Origin: Archivesica marissinica
Taxonomy: Eukaryota > Mollusca > Bivalvia > Venerida > Vesicomyidae
Reading direction: 5' to 3'
Assembly (NCBI GenBank): GCA_014843695.1
Contig: CM026400.1
Span: 44,864,638 to 44,928,637 of the forward strand
Length of the DNA stretch: 64,000 nt
Shown here: piece by piece, positions 21,141-33,900 of the stretch
How the letters are laid out: each line of letters opens with the position of its first letter
Numbering within the stretch: the stretch's first letter is position 1
Notes under the pieces: generated by a model
The model's database searches: none
Seen by the model: the letters and a program-made list of their open reading frames with translations, nothing else
Told to the model about the DNA's origin: nothing
Translations under genes and position numbers: made by a program

Positions 21141-21764
21141 CTACAAGCATCAAAATACATAGGGTCGGTTTAGACAGGGTTCTTATATAGTCGAGTTACA
21201 GGCATATTTCAAATATTTATATTCCAGTATGCTTTGCATCACATATTAAATTTTTAAGAAATTATGTTTGCTTTTCATTTCGGACACCACTCGTTTACAC
21301 GTTATAATCCATCAGATATATGCACCTCCCACACTGCATTAACCATAATATACAACCATTGTAACACAGGTTCGATCCGCAGACGGTGGTTGTGTCGCCA
21401 TGTTGGTCAACTATTTTTCTTCTTGGGTACTCCTCCCACAAGAACGGCCACATAATACAAGTTGTTAAAGCAAGTTTGACCCACTCACAAACAAGGCCAG
21501 CAACACTTAAGATTTAGCATACAATAGTATCCCGCCAAATCGAGGCATAAACCTCCCCTGATATTCGGTGTGACCTTGTCCAATGGAACGAATCGGGGGG
21601 TTTATACTGAACGATTCTATTGCTCCTGTGCATCCCTCAAATGCATCCCAGGTTTGATCCCTGGCACGGAAGGTAGTGCAATGTGGTTTGGTGGTCACTA
21701 GATCAGGCATGTGGGGTTTCTTATACCCGAGTGATGAGAGTGACTAAATTAGTTGCTAAAACGT
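21141..21764. other. No gene recognised
   Basis: Low-complexity AT-rich sequence followed by tRNA-like scraps (for example GTTCGATCCGCAGACGG near 21370 and TTTGATCCCTGGCACGG near 21655) that may be old SINE heads. Not assignable. Confidence 0.35.
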
Positions 21765-21765
21765 A

Positions 21766-22000
21766 TTGCATCAGCACCATTTTTGGCTATATCGCCGGCG
21801 GGCAGTTTACCTAACACCTTTCCTGGGCAGGCTCCAGCGGTTAACCAGTACTTGGGTGCACCAACCTCCGTAAGAAACTGCCAACTTTTTCATATAAATG
21901 AGACCCGGCCTGAGCGGGGCTCGAACCCGTGACCATCAGTGATGATAGGTTACAGTGGTATACAAGTCAGTGACCATAACCACTCAACCACGGAGGTGGA
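21766..22000 (-). mobile_element. SINE-4, near full length
   Basis: Body with GCATCAGCACCATTTTTGG, TTAACCAGTACTTGGGTGC and CGTAAGAAACTGCCAACTTT. The minus-strand tRNA head is at the right end (ACGGGTTCGAGCCCC; TGGTTGAGTGGTTATGGTCA). Confidence 0.85.
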
Positions 22001-22289
22001 CCTAAAATGTATTTAACAAGTGAATGAAGTACTGCCATGCAAGACAAAGTCCATTATCGGATGACAGCAAATACAATGAAAATAATGGCGGGGGCAGGGA
22101 GAAGGGTATGTAAAGACAATTCATCTCATCAGGGTGAACATTTGTGCAAAGTTAGTTGAAAATACTGCAATGAATGGTGAAGTTATGCTGTTTTGACAAG
22201 ATCAATAAATCAAATTGACATTTCACCTTGAAGTGTTACCTAGGTGTAGGGAACCGGGTTGCGAGATCATGTTCATATAGCAAGATCAT

Positions 22290-22480
22290 ATAGTGAATAT
22301 TAAATTTTGTGCCACATTAATATTTAAGAATCCCCGCATCCATGACATAGTTACAGAGCAGACATGGTATATTATACCAATATTTAACCTTTGACCTCCA
22401 AGTATGACCTTGACATTTGAGGTAGGGTCGCAGCTATCTTCAGTGTCCGTAGCTATTTGAAAATGACACAGTTACGTGTA
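22290..22480. repeat. Dispersed repeat with GACCTTTGACCTC-type motif
   Basis: ATATTTAACCTTTGACCTCC, AGTATGACCTTGACATTTGA and GCATCCATGACATAGTTAC recur in diverged form at 28260-28440 and three times in 28750-29160. The element type is not identified. Confidence 0.5.
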
Positions 22481-22496
22481 TATTTCTAAACTTTTA

Positions 22497-22704
22497 CTTA
22501 TTTTACAACGACTGCGAAGCAAGTTTTAACAACTTATATTAATCACTCTCGTTGGCTCGGATGAAAGCGTACATGTGGTCATTCGTGTGGGAGGAAACTG
22601 AGTACCCGGAGAAAACCCACCAATCTGGCGACCACCGTACCATCTAACATACTTCCAGGTCCGAGGTGAGAAGCGAGCGCGCTAACCACCGCGCTAATCG
22701 GACA
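22497..22704 (-). mobile_element. SINE-2
   Basis: Reverse copy: tail TTTTACAACGACTGCGAAGC at the left, middle GTGTGGGAGGAAACTGAG, tRNA head at the right (AGCGAGCGCGCTAACCACCG, GCGCTAATCGGA). Confidence 0.83.
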
Positions 22705-22969
22705 GCATGTATATACGACGTTGGATTTACAATGCACGTAAATAGGCCACGTTAACTGGACTGAACATTTTGGTTTCATATCTCCTGAACGTCAAACAAA
22801 TAAAAAGAAACACGACTTTCACACCAACAATATATATATACATGTATATACAAATATTCGTGTGATTTGTGATTACAGAATAAAATACTGACATTAATTG
22901 GTTAGAAAATATATACATTATAAATGGCCTAACAGAATATAGGTGAATAATCAAATTCAATGAATAGAC

Positions 22970-23100
22970 ATCCCCGCCCAACTGGCTCTCGATATTTAGT
23001 CAATTAAAGTTCATTAACATCCCCCCCGCTCAACTGGCTCTCGATATTTAGTCAAAGTTCATTAACATCCCCCGCCCAACTGGCTCTCGACATTTAGTTA
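22970..23100 (+). repeat. ~60-bp direct repeat, three copies
   Basis: CAACTGGCTCTCGATATTTA followed by AGTTCATTAACATCCCCC occurs three times with small deletions. Confidence 0.8.
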
Positions 23101-23473
23101 ACACAATATCTTGGTACAGATTTTTTAAAAGTTTCATACAATTCCACTCATTGGTTTCTTAGAAGTACGTACAGACGACACCAAAACAATATTCCTTGCC
23201 GAAATGGCAGGAGATGGTAAGTTAATATATAACTTTCTTTCATAAGACCTCAAATCGGTGGCCAAGACTTAATTTTTTAAGTGTTGACCTAGTTATTTGA
23301 CATAAATGGTATATTATCGAGGAACTGCGTTTTCATCAAAATATACAAGTTTGAATGAAATTGGGGTTAAAAACATAGTTGCTATCGCATTTTTATTTAC
23401 CCAGTGACCTATATGTTCGTTGGCAAATTACTGAAATGAACATTTTTTAGTTTTTGTGAAAATTTAACTTGTA

Positions 23474-23708
23474 TTAACCATTTGCCTGCTGAGTAAATAA
23501 AAAATCACATTTGCAAACAACATAGATCTCGTAACGCCACGTCTGATCAGGATCTATGTTGTTTGCTATTCAGCCAAGTGTTTTAGCTCCACTATCCGAA
23601 TAGCAAACAGTATAGAGCCTGATCAGACTGCACGTTCTGTGCCGTCTGATCTGACTCTATACTGTTTGCACAAGTGATTTTATCAGCCGCTAGCGTGCAA
23701 AGGGTTAA
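23474..23708. mobile_element. M5 TTAA MITE with two hairpins
   Basis: TTAACCATTTGCCTGC at the left, GCAAAGGGTTAA at the right. Hairpin one: TTGCAAACAACATAGATC with GATCTATGTTGTTTGC. Hairpin two: GCAAACAGTATAGAGCC with GACTCTATACTGTTTGC. Note the compensatory change to TATAGA/TCTATA in both arms of hairpin two. Confidence 0.85.
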
Positions 23709-24028
23709 GAGACCATCAAGGGGAAGGTAAAAAAAGTAGTCTCTAAGCAGAGATCACCTAATGCATGCTAATTTGTTCCTAAATGACAAAAACGGGAACT
23801 GAAAAATATGGTCTCAATACAAGTGGTCCCTTAATAGACGTGGTCTTTCGAGGAAGGTATACTGTACTGGTAAGAGAAGCTATTACAATGCTTACAGGGT
23901 GTTCCAGTAATTTGTCCTAGCGACACCGTTCTACGACAAACTGGCCGATCATTGCTGAAAAAAATGCAATGAAAAATGGACTTGCAATTTTCATCATACG
24001 GCCAAAGTTTGACGCGACGGACAACAAT

Positions 24029-25275
24029 CAAATGCTGATCAGAATACCCCACCCCCTCTAACCTTTGTATCAGGTGGGATAAAATACTAGAAAGCCGTGT
24101 CGGACAGCAATCAAATGCTGATCAGAATACCCTACCCACTCTAACCTTTGTTTGTATCAGGTGGGATAAAATACTAGAAAGCTGTGTCGGACAGCAATCA
24201 AAGGCTGATCAGAATACCCCACCCACTCTAACCTTTGTATCAGGTGAGATAAAATACTAGAAAGCCGTGTTGGACAGCAATCAAAGGCTGATCAGAATAC
24301 CCCACCCACTCTAACCTTTGTATCAGGTGAGATAAAATACTACAAAGCTGTGTTGGACAGCAATCAAATGCTGATCAGAATACCCCACCTACTCTAACCT
24401 TTGTATCAGGTGGGATAAAATACTACAAAGCTGTGTTGGACAGCAATCAAATGCTGATCAGAATACCCTACCCACTCTAACCTTTGTTTGTATCAGGTGG
24501 GATAAAATACTAGAAAGCTGTGTCGGACAGCAATCAAAGGCTGATCAGAATACCCCACCCACTCTAACCTTTGTATCAGGTGAGATAAAATACTAGAAAG
24601 CCGTGTTGGACAGCAATCAAAGGCTGATCAGAATACCCCACCCACTCTAACCTTTGTATCAGGTGAGATAAAATACTACAAAGCTGTGTTGGACAGCAAT
24701 CAAATGCTGATCAGAATACCCCACCTACTCTAACCTTTGTATCAGGTGGGATAAAATACTACAAAGCTGTGTTGGACAGCAATCAAATGCTGATCAGAAT
24801 ACCCTACCCACTCTAACCTTTGTTTGTATCAGGTGGGATAAAATACTAGAAAGCTGTGTCGGACAGCAATCAAAGGCTGATCAGAATACCCCACCCACTC
24901 TAACCTTTGTATCAGGTGAGATAAAATACTAGAAAGCCGTGTTGGACAGCAATCAAAGGCTGATCAGAATACCCCACCCACTCTAACCTTTGTATCAGGT
25001 GAGATAAAATACTACAAAGCTGTGTTGGACAGCAATCAAAGGCTGATCAGAATACCCCACCCACTCTAACCTTTGTATCAGGTGAGATAAAATACTAGAA
25101 AGCCGTGTTGGACAGCAATCAAAGGCTGATCAGAATACCCCACCCACTCTAACCTTTGTATCAGGTGAGATAAAATACTACAAAGCTGTGTTGGACAGCA
25201 ATCAAAGGCTGATCAGAATACCCCACCCCCTCTAACCTTTGTATCAGGTGAGATAAAATACTAGAAAGCCGTGTC
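24029..25275 (+). repeat. 83-bp minisatellite with 336-bp higher-order repeat
   Basis: About 15 units containing AGCAATCAAAGGCTGATCAG, ACCCACTCTAACCTTTGTAT and GATAAAATACTAGAAAGC. An 87-bp variant (CTTTGTTTGTATC with CCCTACCC) recurs at 24131, 24467 and 24803, giving four-unit blocks of exactly 336 bp. Confidence 0.95.
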
Positions 25276-25426
25276 TACATTTACAATTCTATAAAAGTCT
25301 ACAAAAAATATTACAATGAACAGAAAGTTCTGTGTTCTTAATTAACCCTTTACTCCACAACAGACAAGGCCAATTATGTATTGTATCTCCATACTGCTGA
25401 TAAGCAATAGGCATACTAATACATAA

Positions 25427-25600
25427 GCCATTAAATACAACATTTGAATTGGCCCGTGTATCTTACTGGACAATATTTTGTATGAAAATAATTAAAAAAA
25501 TAGCCTTTTATTAATTCTAATTTTATTTTAAGAAGTATGGGCGAAGTCACGGTCCCTAGGGCGACTATTTCGCCCAAATCGCACTCTAGAATGAGCCCTG
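25427..25600 (-). mobile_element. M1 hAT-like MITE, truncated
   Basis: Reverse-oriented: ATTAAATACAACATTTGAAT at the left and CACTCTAGAATGAGCCCTG at the right end. The far end is missing. TTTATT words near 25507 and 25524 would read AATAAA on the strand of gene B. Confidence 0.75.
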
Positions 25601-25876
25601 ATCTGTAGGAATGGATAACGGCGTAGAATGGTGGCCATGTGGAGTAAAGGCGTAACACAGATATTCCATAAAACGAAGACAAAGTTAACGACAGAAGTCA
25701 AATACAGTTCCATCTATATTACAGTTCACTCATGAACAACGACCACATCTGAATAAAGACCATCTCCGAATAGTTGGCGGCTAAAGAAGTGAAAATATTC
25801 TCTGCCATACAGTACAATTTTCGACTGGTTCTCTAAAACGGACTGGTTCTCTAAAACAGACTGGTTCTCTAGCCCA

Positions 25877-28800
25877 CTATTTCTCCTCATTCTGAGATTG
25901 TTCTATATTTGACTGGTTGTTCTCAATACTGCTGCTGCTAGGCGACTGGGTCCCATCTCCTTTATTGCCGACAACCTGAGGGTCTCGCGTGTGGAGGAAT
26001 GCGCACGTACTGCCTTGCCAACAATAGCCCTTGTGCAGGAAATGTCGACATGCATCTGTAACAGTAACAATATTTGTTGATCATTTCTCACATAGAGATG
26101 TGTATATATATATATTTCGGGTTTTACGCCTGCATCAGCACCATTTTTGGGCTATATCGCCGGCGGGCAGTTTACCTAACAACACCTTTCCTGGGCAGGC
26201 TCCAGCGGTTAACCAGTACTTGGGTGCACCAACTCCGTAAGAAACTGCCAACTTTTTCATATAAATGAGACCCGGCCTGAGCGGGGCTCGAACCCGTGAC
26301 CATCAGTGATGATAGGTTACAGTGGTATACAAGTCAGCGACCTTAACCACTCGACCACTGAGGCGGACTGGCTGCTTAAGACAGGTTTGACTGTATACTA
26401 GAAGTTAGACTGTATCTGTTATAATATATGACTGGCCTCTTCCTCTGCCCTCATAAGCCATTCCATCCTCACCTACTTGTACTTCATTAACATTTTACGT
26501 TTATTTACCGTCGCTACCGGTTGCCCATATGAGCGACGCCTCCTGAAGAGACGAGTCATTTTAGATTTTTGGAGGATAGTGCAATGATACAGACAGAGAC
26601 CCATTCCAGAGTCTCCTCTGGTTCTTTTACGTGCGCGGTGTAAAGCACCGACACGCGACCTCGGTTTAAAGTCCCATCTGAAAGATTGTTTTATTAGGGT
26701 CAGACGGAGGATCGAACCTGCGATCCCTGGATTACCAGTCCAGTGGTAACACACTGGATCCGTCAGATCATTAACACCTACATAAATTATTCTGATATGG
26801 ATTAGTCTCTATGAATATTATTTATACAGCAAATATCCATTCATTTTATGATGTGACCCTTAACCTGTCAAATAATTTGGACAGAATGTGCAAACAACAT
26901 AGATCCAGATGCGGCTGACTTACTTCGCTTCTTTCTGTCCTTTAGAGCGGGATTGAGCCCATTGTCTCCCCGTCCTGCGTTCATGTTGCCTGGAAACGAA
27001 GAATCTGCAATATTTAGGGACAGTAATGAGTAGAAATGTACTCGAACACATTTACAATCGAGTACTTGGAAATGATAAATGGATTCTTGGCTCGATGTAC
27101 ACGTATTTCGGATACGGCATGCATGTCCAAATACAGACGCTATTTTTTTCTGATTGTGATAAACACATTGCATTGTAATTAAACTAAACATGGGCAAAAT
27201 GAAACACCCCTTTATTTATAGACATAATTCTTAAACAAAACTGCGTACTGTCAAATGGGTATACATGTAAAATCAGCAAAACTTGTTAATTTAATGCATA
27301 TCTAGAAACAAGGATTATATTCACCCTTACAGTTCATCGTGTGGAATATCCCCCCCCGACCAATTGGCGAGGATTTACCTCTGACGACACGTGTAAGACA
27401 GACACGACACGTGTAAGACAGACACAACACGTGTAAGACAGACATGACACGTGTAAGACAGACACGACATATGTAAGACACGACACGTGTAAGACAGACA
27501 CGAATCATGTAAGACACAACACGTTAAAGACAGACATGACACGTGTAAGACAGACACGACACAACATGTGTAAGACAGACACGACATGTGTAAGACAGAC
27601 ACGACACGTATAAGACAGACACAACACGTGTAAGACAGACACGACACAACATGTGTAAGACAGACACGACATGTGTAAGACAGACACAACACGTGTAAGA
27701 CAGACACAACACGTGTAAGACAGACACGACACGTGCAAGACAGACACTACATGTGTAAGACAGACACGACACGTGTAAGACAGACACGACACGTGTAAGA
27801 CAGACACGACATGTGTAAGACAGACACGACACGTGTAAGACAGACACGACACGTGAAAGACAGACACGACACGTGAAAGACAGACATGACACATGCAAGA
27901 CAGACACGACATGTGCAAGACAGACACGACACGTGCAAGACAGACACGTGTAAGACAGACACAACACGTGAAAGACAGACACGACACATTAAGACAGACA
28001 CGACACATGTAAGACAGACACGACACGTGTAAGACAGACATGACACGTGTAAGACAGACTAGGTGTCACACCGTGTGTACAAAATCTACAAATCTAAATC
28101 GTAACTATACGTAATGTTTGGAAAGACATTGGTTATAATTTGCATGTGAAATGTTGTGGGTGATGTTTGATAGGAATTATTAAATTACAAACACATCTAG
28201 AAACAATGAGAACCCGGGTGCTGGATGCGACACGTTGTCTTGGGAAATGTGTGGGGAAAAACGGCCAATTTATTTAAACAATCCCCTTGTGCACGACAAT
28301 GTTACAGAGTGGGGGGGGGGGGGGGGGGCATCATATAGTACACAAATATTTGACATTTAACCTCAAATATGACCTTGACCGTTGATGCATATGACATCAT
28401 ATGGATGTGGCAAAGATTTGTGTGTAGTTATATATTGGAGAATGCAGGGATCATTCTAGAGGGCGATGTGGGCCAAATTGTCGCCCTAGGGACCCTGACT
28501 TCACCCTCTGGGGGCCCCACTTCTCCCTAAAAAAAATATTTTTTGGTTTTTATGATTTTCAAACAAAATTTTGTCTAGTAAGATACACTGGCCCATTATA
28601 AAGCACTCCTTCTATTCAAATGTTGTATTTAATGGTTGTACTGTGCATTTTAACCCTATTTTGCAGAAGTATATCAAAGAACACCATTTAAGGAAGCGAT
28701 CACGCGCTTTCTCACTTCTCCCAAAAATTCTGACCTAGAATGAACCCTGAGAATGACCTATGCACGACAAAGCAATAGCCCTGAACAGAAACATATGAAT

Positions 28801-30936
28801 AGTTGGCCTTTAACCTAAAAGTGGGTCCTTGACCTTTGGAGTAAGAACCCGGATCTTGAACATGACAAGTCATCTTCATATGGGGAACATATTATTTATA
28901 AATACCAATATTTAACCATCGACCGCAAATAAGTTAAGACCTTGACCGTTAAGGTCGGCTCTCATGCGTAATTATTTGAAAATCCCCAATGCATGACAGA
29001 GTAACATCATGGACACATAATATACCAATATGTGACCTTTAACCGCCAAGTGTGACCTCGACCTTTGAGGTAGGAACCCAGGCATTAGAACACAACACAT
29101 CGTGCCAAGTTATTTCTAAATCCCCTCGATGCATGACAAAGTTACACCCAGTGGTACGGACAGACCAGCGCAATCATATAGTCCCCACACCCGGGTTTCC
29201 ATGGTAGCGTACTAACTACCATACTACCAGCACCTAGCACACTAACAATCAATCATACAATCACCTGGTTGTTGGTAATTGCCGTGCATGTTGTTATTAT
29301 ACGGCGAAAATCTGTTGGACATCATCGGACCTGGTCGTTGCTGCGCATTTGCTAAATGAAAAAGAAACGTAGTAATCGTACAATTCTACATTGGTTCCAG
29401 AGATGTCATTCAAATGTTCTATTGAATGTGTTTGGGGTTATTTTAGGGGGTGGGTTAAAGTCGCACCAACAGCTAAAGTTATAAGGCGACTCTTCAGCTA
29501 TTATTAGTGGAGGAAGACTCGGTGTGCCCCTCTGAACAGTATTCCAGGCACACTGGTTGAACCACCGACCTACTGCAGCTAACTGAACAGCGTCCTCGCA
29601 TGATTTTTTATGGGGTTCAAAGATCTTGGGTGCTCCTGCGAACAGTATTTCAGGCACACTGGGTGAACCACTGACCTACTGCAAGCTAACTGACAGCTTC
29701 CTCGCATGATTTTTTTTATGGGGTTCAAAGCTGCACCAACAGCTTAGGTCATATGGAGACACTCCAGCTATTATTGGTGCAGGAAGACCCTGGGTGCTCC
29801 TCCGAACAGTATTGCAGGCACTGACGGGCACCCAGGTAGAACCAAAGACCTACCACAAGCCAGCTTCCTCACATGGGATTTGAATCTGTCGCATTGAGTG
29901 GCAAGTGATTTGTAGTCAATGACCGTAAACACTCGGCCACTTTATATTGAATTTGTTAATAACATAAATATGCTAATTTAATTGTACAGGAGCAGATATG
30001 TACATGTATATCACAAAGGCACACCTTTTTTTAAATTTAAGCTTTATTTATTTTACAACGATTGCGAAGCAAGTTTTAGCAACTTATATTAATCACTCTC
30101 GTTGGCGCGGATGAAAGCGTATATGTGGTCATTCGTGTGGGAGGAAACCGGAGTACCCGGTGGAAACCCACCTGTCCGATCTGGCGACCACTGTACCATC
30201 TCACATTCTTCCCGGTCCGAGGATCAAACCCGGGTTGCATTGGTGAGAAGCGCATACTTTAATTGGAGGATAGTGCAATGATACAGAGAGAGACCCATTC
30301 CAGAGTCTCCTCTGGTTCTTTTACGTGCACGGTGTAAAGCACTGACACGAGACCTCGGTTTAACGTCCCATCTGAAAGACTGTTAATTTTAGTAGGGTCG
30401 AACAGGAGATGCATGATATCTTTAGACCAATAAATTAATAATAAAATTACATTTGGACCAGTTCATTTATCAATGTGGGTAATTTTGTCTAAAAATAGTA
30501 ATATTACTGGCAAAAAGTGCAGATCCTGAAATCGTAAAGGTATTCATGTGGGAGGAAACCGGAGAAACCCACCTGTCCGACCTAGCGACCATCTCACATA
30601 CTTCCCGGAACGAAGATCGAACCCGGGTTGCATTGGTGAGAAGCGAGTGTGCTAACCACTGCGCTAATCGACAGCCTCATTTGGAGTTGCAGAGAGAGAT
30701 GACATTGAGACATCATTTGGAGGTCAAGATGATGTTGACACAACACTCTGGTGTGGGACAAGGATATTCCACCCGAGTGGTCATTTTTTTAAAAATATGC
30801 AATATTTGTTTTTTGTCGCAATTGGCGACCGACAGCGGGAACCCTGCTACTGGCCTTCATCTAACATATTACTTACTAAGCATACCCTGTAGGTTCTGCA
30901 GTTGTGTGTGTACATTCATCAACGGTACTGGGTGAC

Positions 30937-30971
<35 letters not shown>

Positions 30972-33900
30972 ATGGACTGACCCTGCGACTGACTATCCAT
31001 TGGCATTTGTTGCGAGTTTGAATTGTACTGTCCACTCATTCCTAGCAAATAAAATAGACTTTTGTTTTATGGTAGTTATGGTTACTTGCTATACTGTAGT
31101 CATGGTTACTTGCTATATTGTAGTCAATAGTTACTTTGTTATACAGTAGTCATGGTTACTTTGTCATACTGTAATCATGGTTGTTTGTTATTCTGTAGCC
31201 ATGGTTACTTTGCTATATTATGGTCATGGTTACTTTGTCATACTGTAATAATGGTTGTTTGTTATTCTGTAGCCATGGTTACTTTGCTATAATATGGTCA
31301 TGGTTACTTTGTCATACTGTAGTCATGGTTTTTTGTTATTCTGTAGTCATGGTTACTTTGTCATACTGTAGTCATGGTTATTTTGTAGTCATGGTTACTC
31401 TGTAATCATAGTTATTTGTTATTCTGTAGTCATGGTTATTTTGTAGTCATGGTTACTTTGTCATGGTTTTTGTTATTCTGTAATCATGGTTATTTGTTAT
31501 TCTGTGGTCATGGTTACTTTGTCATACTGTAGTCATGGTTATTTGCTATATGGTAGTCCTGGTTATTTGCTATATGGTAGTCCTGGTTATTTGCTATATG
31601 GTAGTCCTGGTTATTTGCTATATGGTAGTCATGGTTATTTGCTATATGGTAGTCATGGTTATTTGCTATATGGTAGTCATGGTTATTTGCTAGTCATGGT
31701 TATTTGCTATATGGTAGTCATGGTTATTTGCTACACTGTAGTTGCTTTCTTACTCCTCAAGGTCTACATATTGTACTATCGTGGAGTTTGGATTCCTACC
31801 TGCGGAATTGTAGCAGAATTTCTGAAATGTGTCTTTCAAGTTCAAACAATACTGGGACTGTAACGTCTGCAGGAAGTTATCAGCATTCTGGGTACCCAGG
31901 TGTGAACAGGTTCCCTCATTCGAGTTTGAAATTATCAGTAAACTGTCATCTCCAAGAGCAGACAGTCTCTCCAACTGTAATGATACGGTCATTCAATAAA
32001 TACCATGAATATGGTCATAAAATATGAGGTTAATAGTGCTGGGTAACAAAAGGATATATATATATATATATATACAAAGACATATTGGCCGAAAATATGA
32101 GGTTAACAGTGCTGGGTAACAAAAGGATATATATATATATATATTATATATACATAGTCATATTGGCCGAAAATATGATGTTAACAGTGCTGGGTAACAA
32201 AAGGATATATATATATATATACAAAGTCATATTGGCCGAAAATATGAGGTTAACAGTGCTGGGTAACAAAAGGATATATATATAAAGTCATATTGACCGA
32301 AAATATGAGGTTAACATTGCTGGGTAACAAAAGGATTGGTCTAACATTCTGATGCATGTCAGGGATACCATTTCACATGTCAACCTCAAATAATTGCAGC
32401 CGACGACAATCCATTACCGTACATTCTCGGCTGTAAGTTGACCTTTATCTCATCCAGAAATGTCATGTACAGTACTAGGTCGACTTATGGATGAGAAACT
32501 AGCAAAATCAAAGTTGAACAATTAATATTTCCTGGAAGTCGTGATAGCGCATTCGCTTCAGGTGCGAAAGGTCTGGAGTTCGAGCCCCACTCGAGCCGTT
32601 ACAATTGTGCCCTTAGGCAAGGCATTTAAATTCCACGTTGCCTCTTCTCTCTCCCTCGTGGCGATGGATTCCATCAGGAATGAGGTCTCGAGAGTGATTT
32701 ATATAAGTTGAAATAACTTGTTTCGCAATTGAGCTAAAATAAATTTGTGTAAACTAATATTTCCTGGAACTTTATCTGTTTTATTAAATTTATGATTTAA
32801 TATAAAAATTCGACAAATTATTTACTTTATAAACAATTGAAAAGTTTATAATCAAACTTCATACATGTATATTATTGTATCTTTTGTAATGAAATAGTCA
32901 AACAAGTTCCATTCAAAAATTAAGAGAGAAAACCATTGCTGTAATGAATGTCACAAGTCCACAAAGTACCCTCGACTTATGGAAGGATCCAGCTTAAAAT
33001 CAGCCTGTTCAAGCCAAAATTTAACCATTGACTTAACAATGTACGGTCGGGAATATACAGTAAAAGTAACGGGGTTCATTCTAGGTCAGAATTTTTGGGA
33101 GAAGTGAGAAAGCGCGTGATCGCTTCCTTAAATGGTGTTCTTTAATATACTTCTGCAAAATAGGGTTAAAATGCACAGTACAACCATTAAATACAACATT
33201 TGAATAGGAGTGCTTTATAATGGGACAGTGTATCTTACTAGATAAAATTTTGTTTGAAAATCGTAAAAACCAAATAATATATATATTTTTTTTTTAGGGA
33301 GAAGTGCCCCAGAGGGCGAAGTCAGGGTCCCTAGGGTGACAATTTCGCCCACATCGCCCTCTAGAATTATCCCTGAGCAAGCTTGCTTGTTTGTTAGGGT
33401 TTTACGCCTGCATGAGCACAATTTCAGGCTATATCACCCAAGGGCAGTTTACCTAACAATTCTTTTCCTGGAGACGGGCTCTGGCGGTTAAACAGTACTT
33501 GGTGCACTAACCTCCGTAAGAAACTGCCAACTTTTTCATATAAATGAGACATGGCCTGATGACAGGTCACAGTGGTATACAAGTCAGAAATGTCTCCCTA
33601 TTTTAAATGTGTAGTGAACAGACACAAAGCTAATCTTTAAACACTTTAAAATCTAAATTGACTGAATTTGATGAACAAGGAAATCCGTAACAATATGTTT
33701 GGCATAATGCGACACACAAAATTTAGGTGGCTTAACCGTTAACACATTTCATTCTGGAGACATTTTAAGGGTTTTGCAAACAACACAGATCCAGATCAGC
33801 CGCAGCGTGACGCTGCGTGCTGATCAGGATCTATGTTGTTTGCTACATAGCCAAGTGTCTTAGCAAGATCATCTGAATAGCAAACAACATAGAGCCTGAT

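Noticed and set aside
27302..28046. Cys-rich repeat proteins on the minus strand
   Set aside because: Four overlapping frames of the 20-bp array (60-bp codon periodicity). Composition follows the repeat, not selection.
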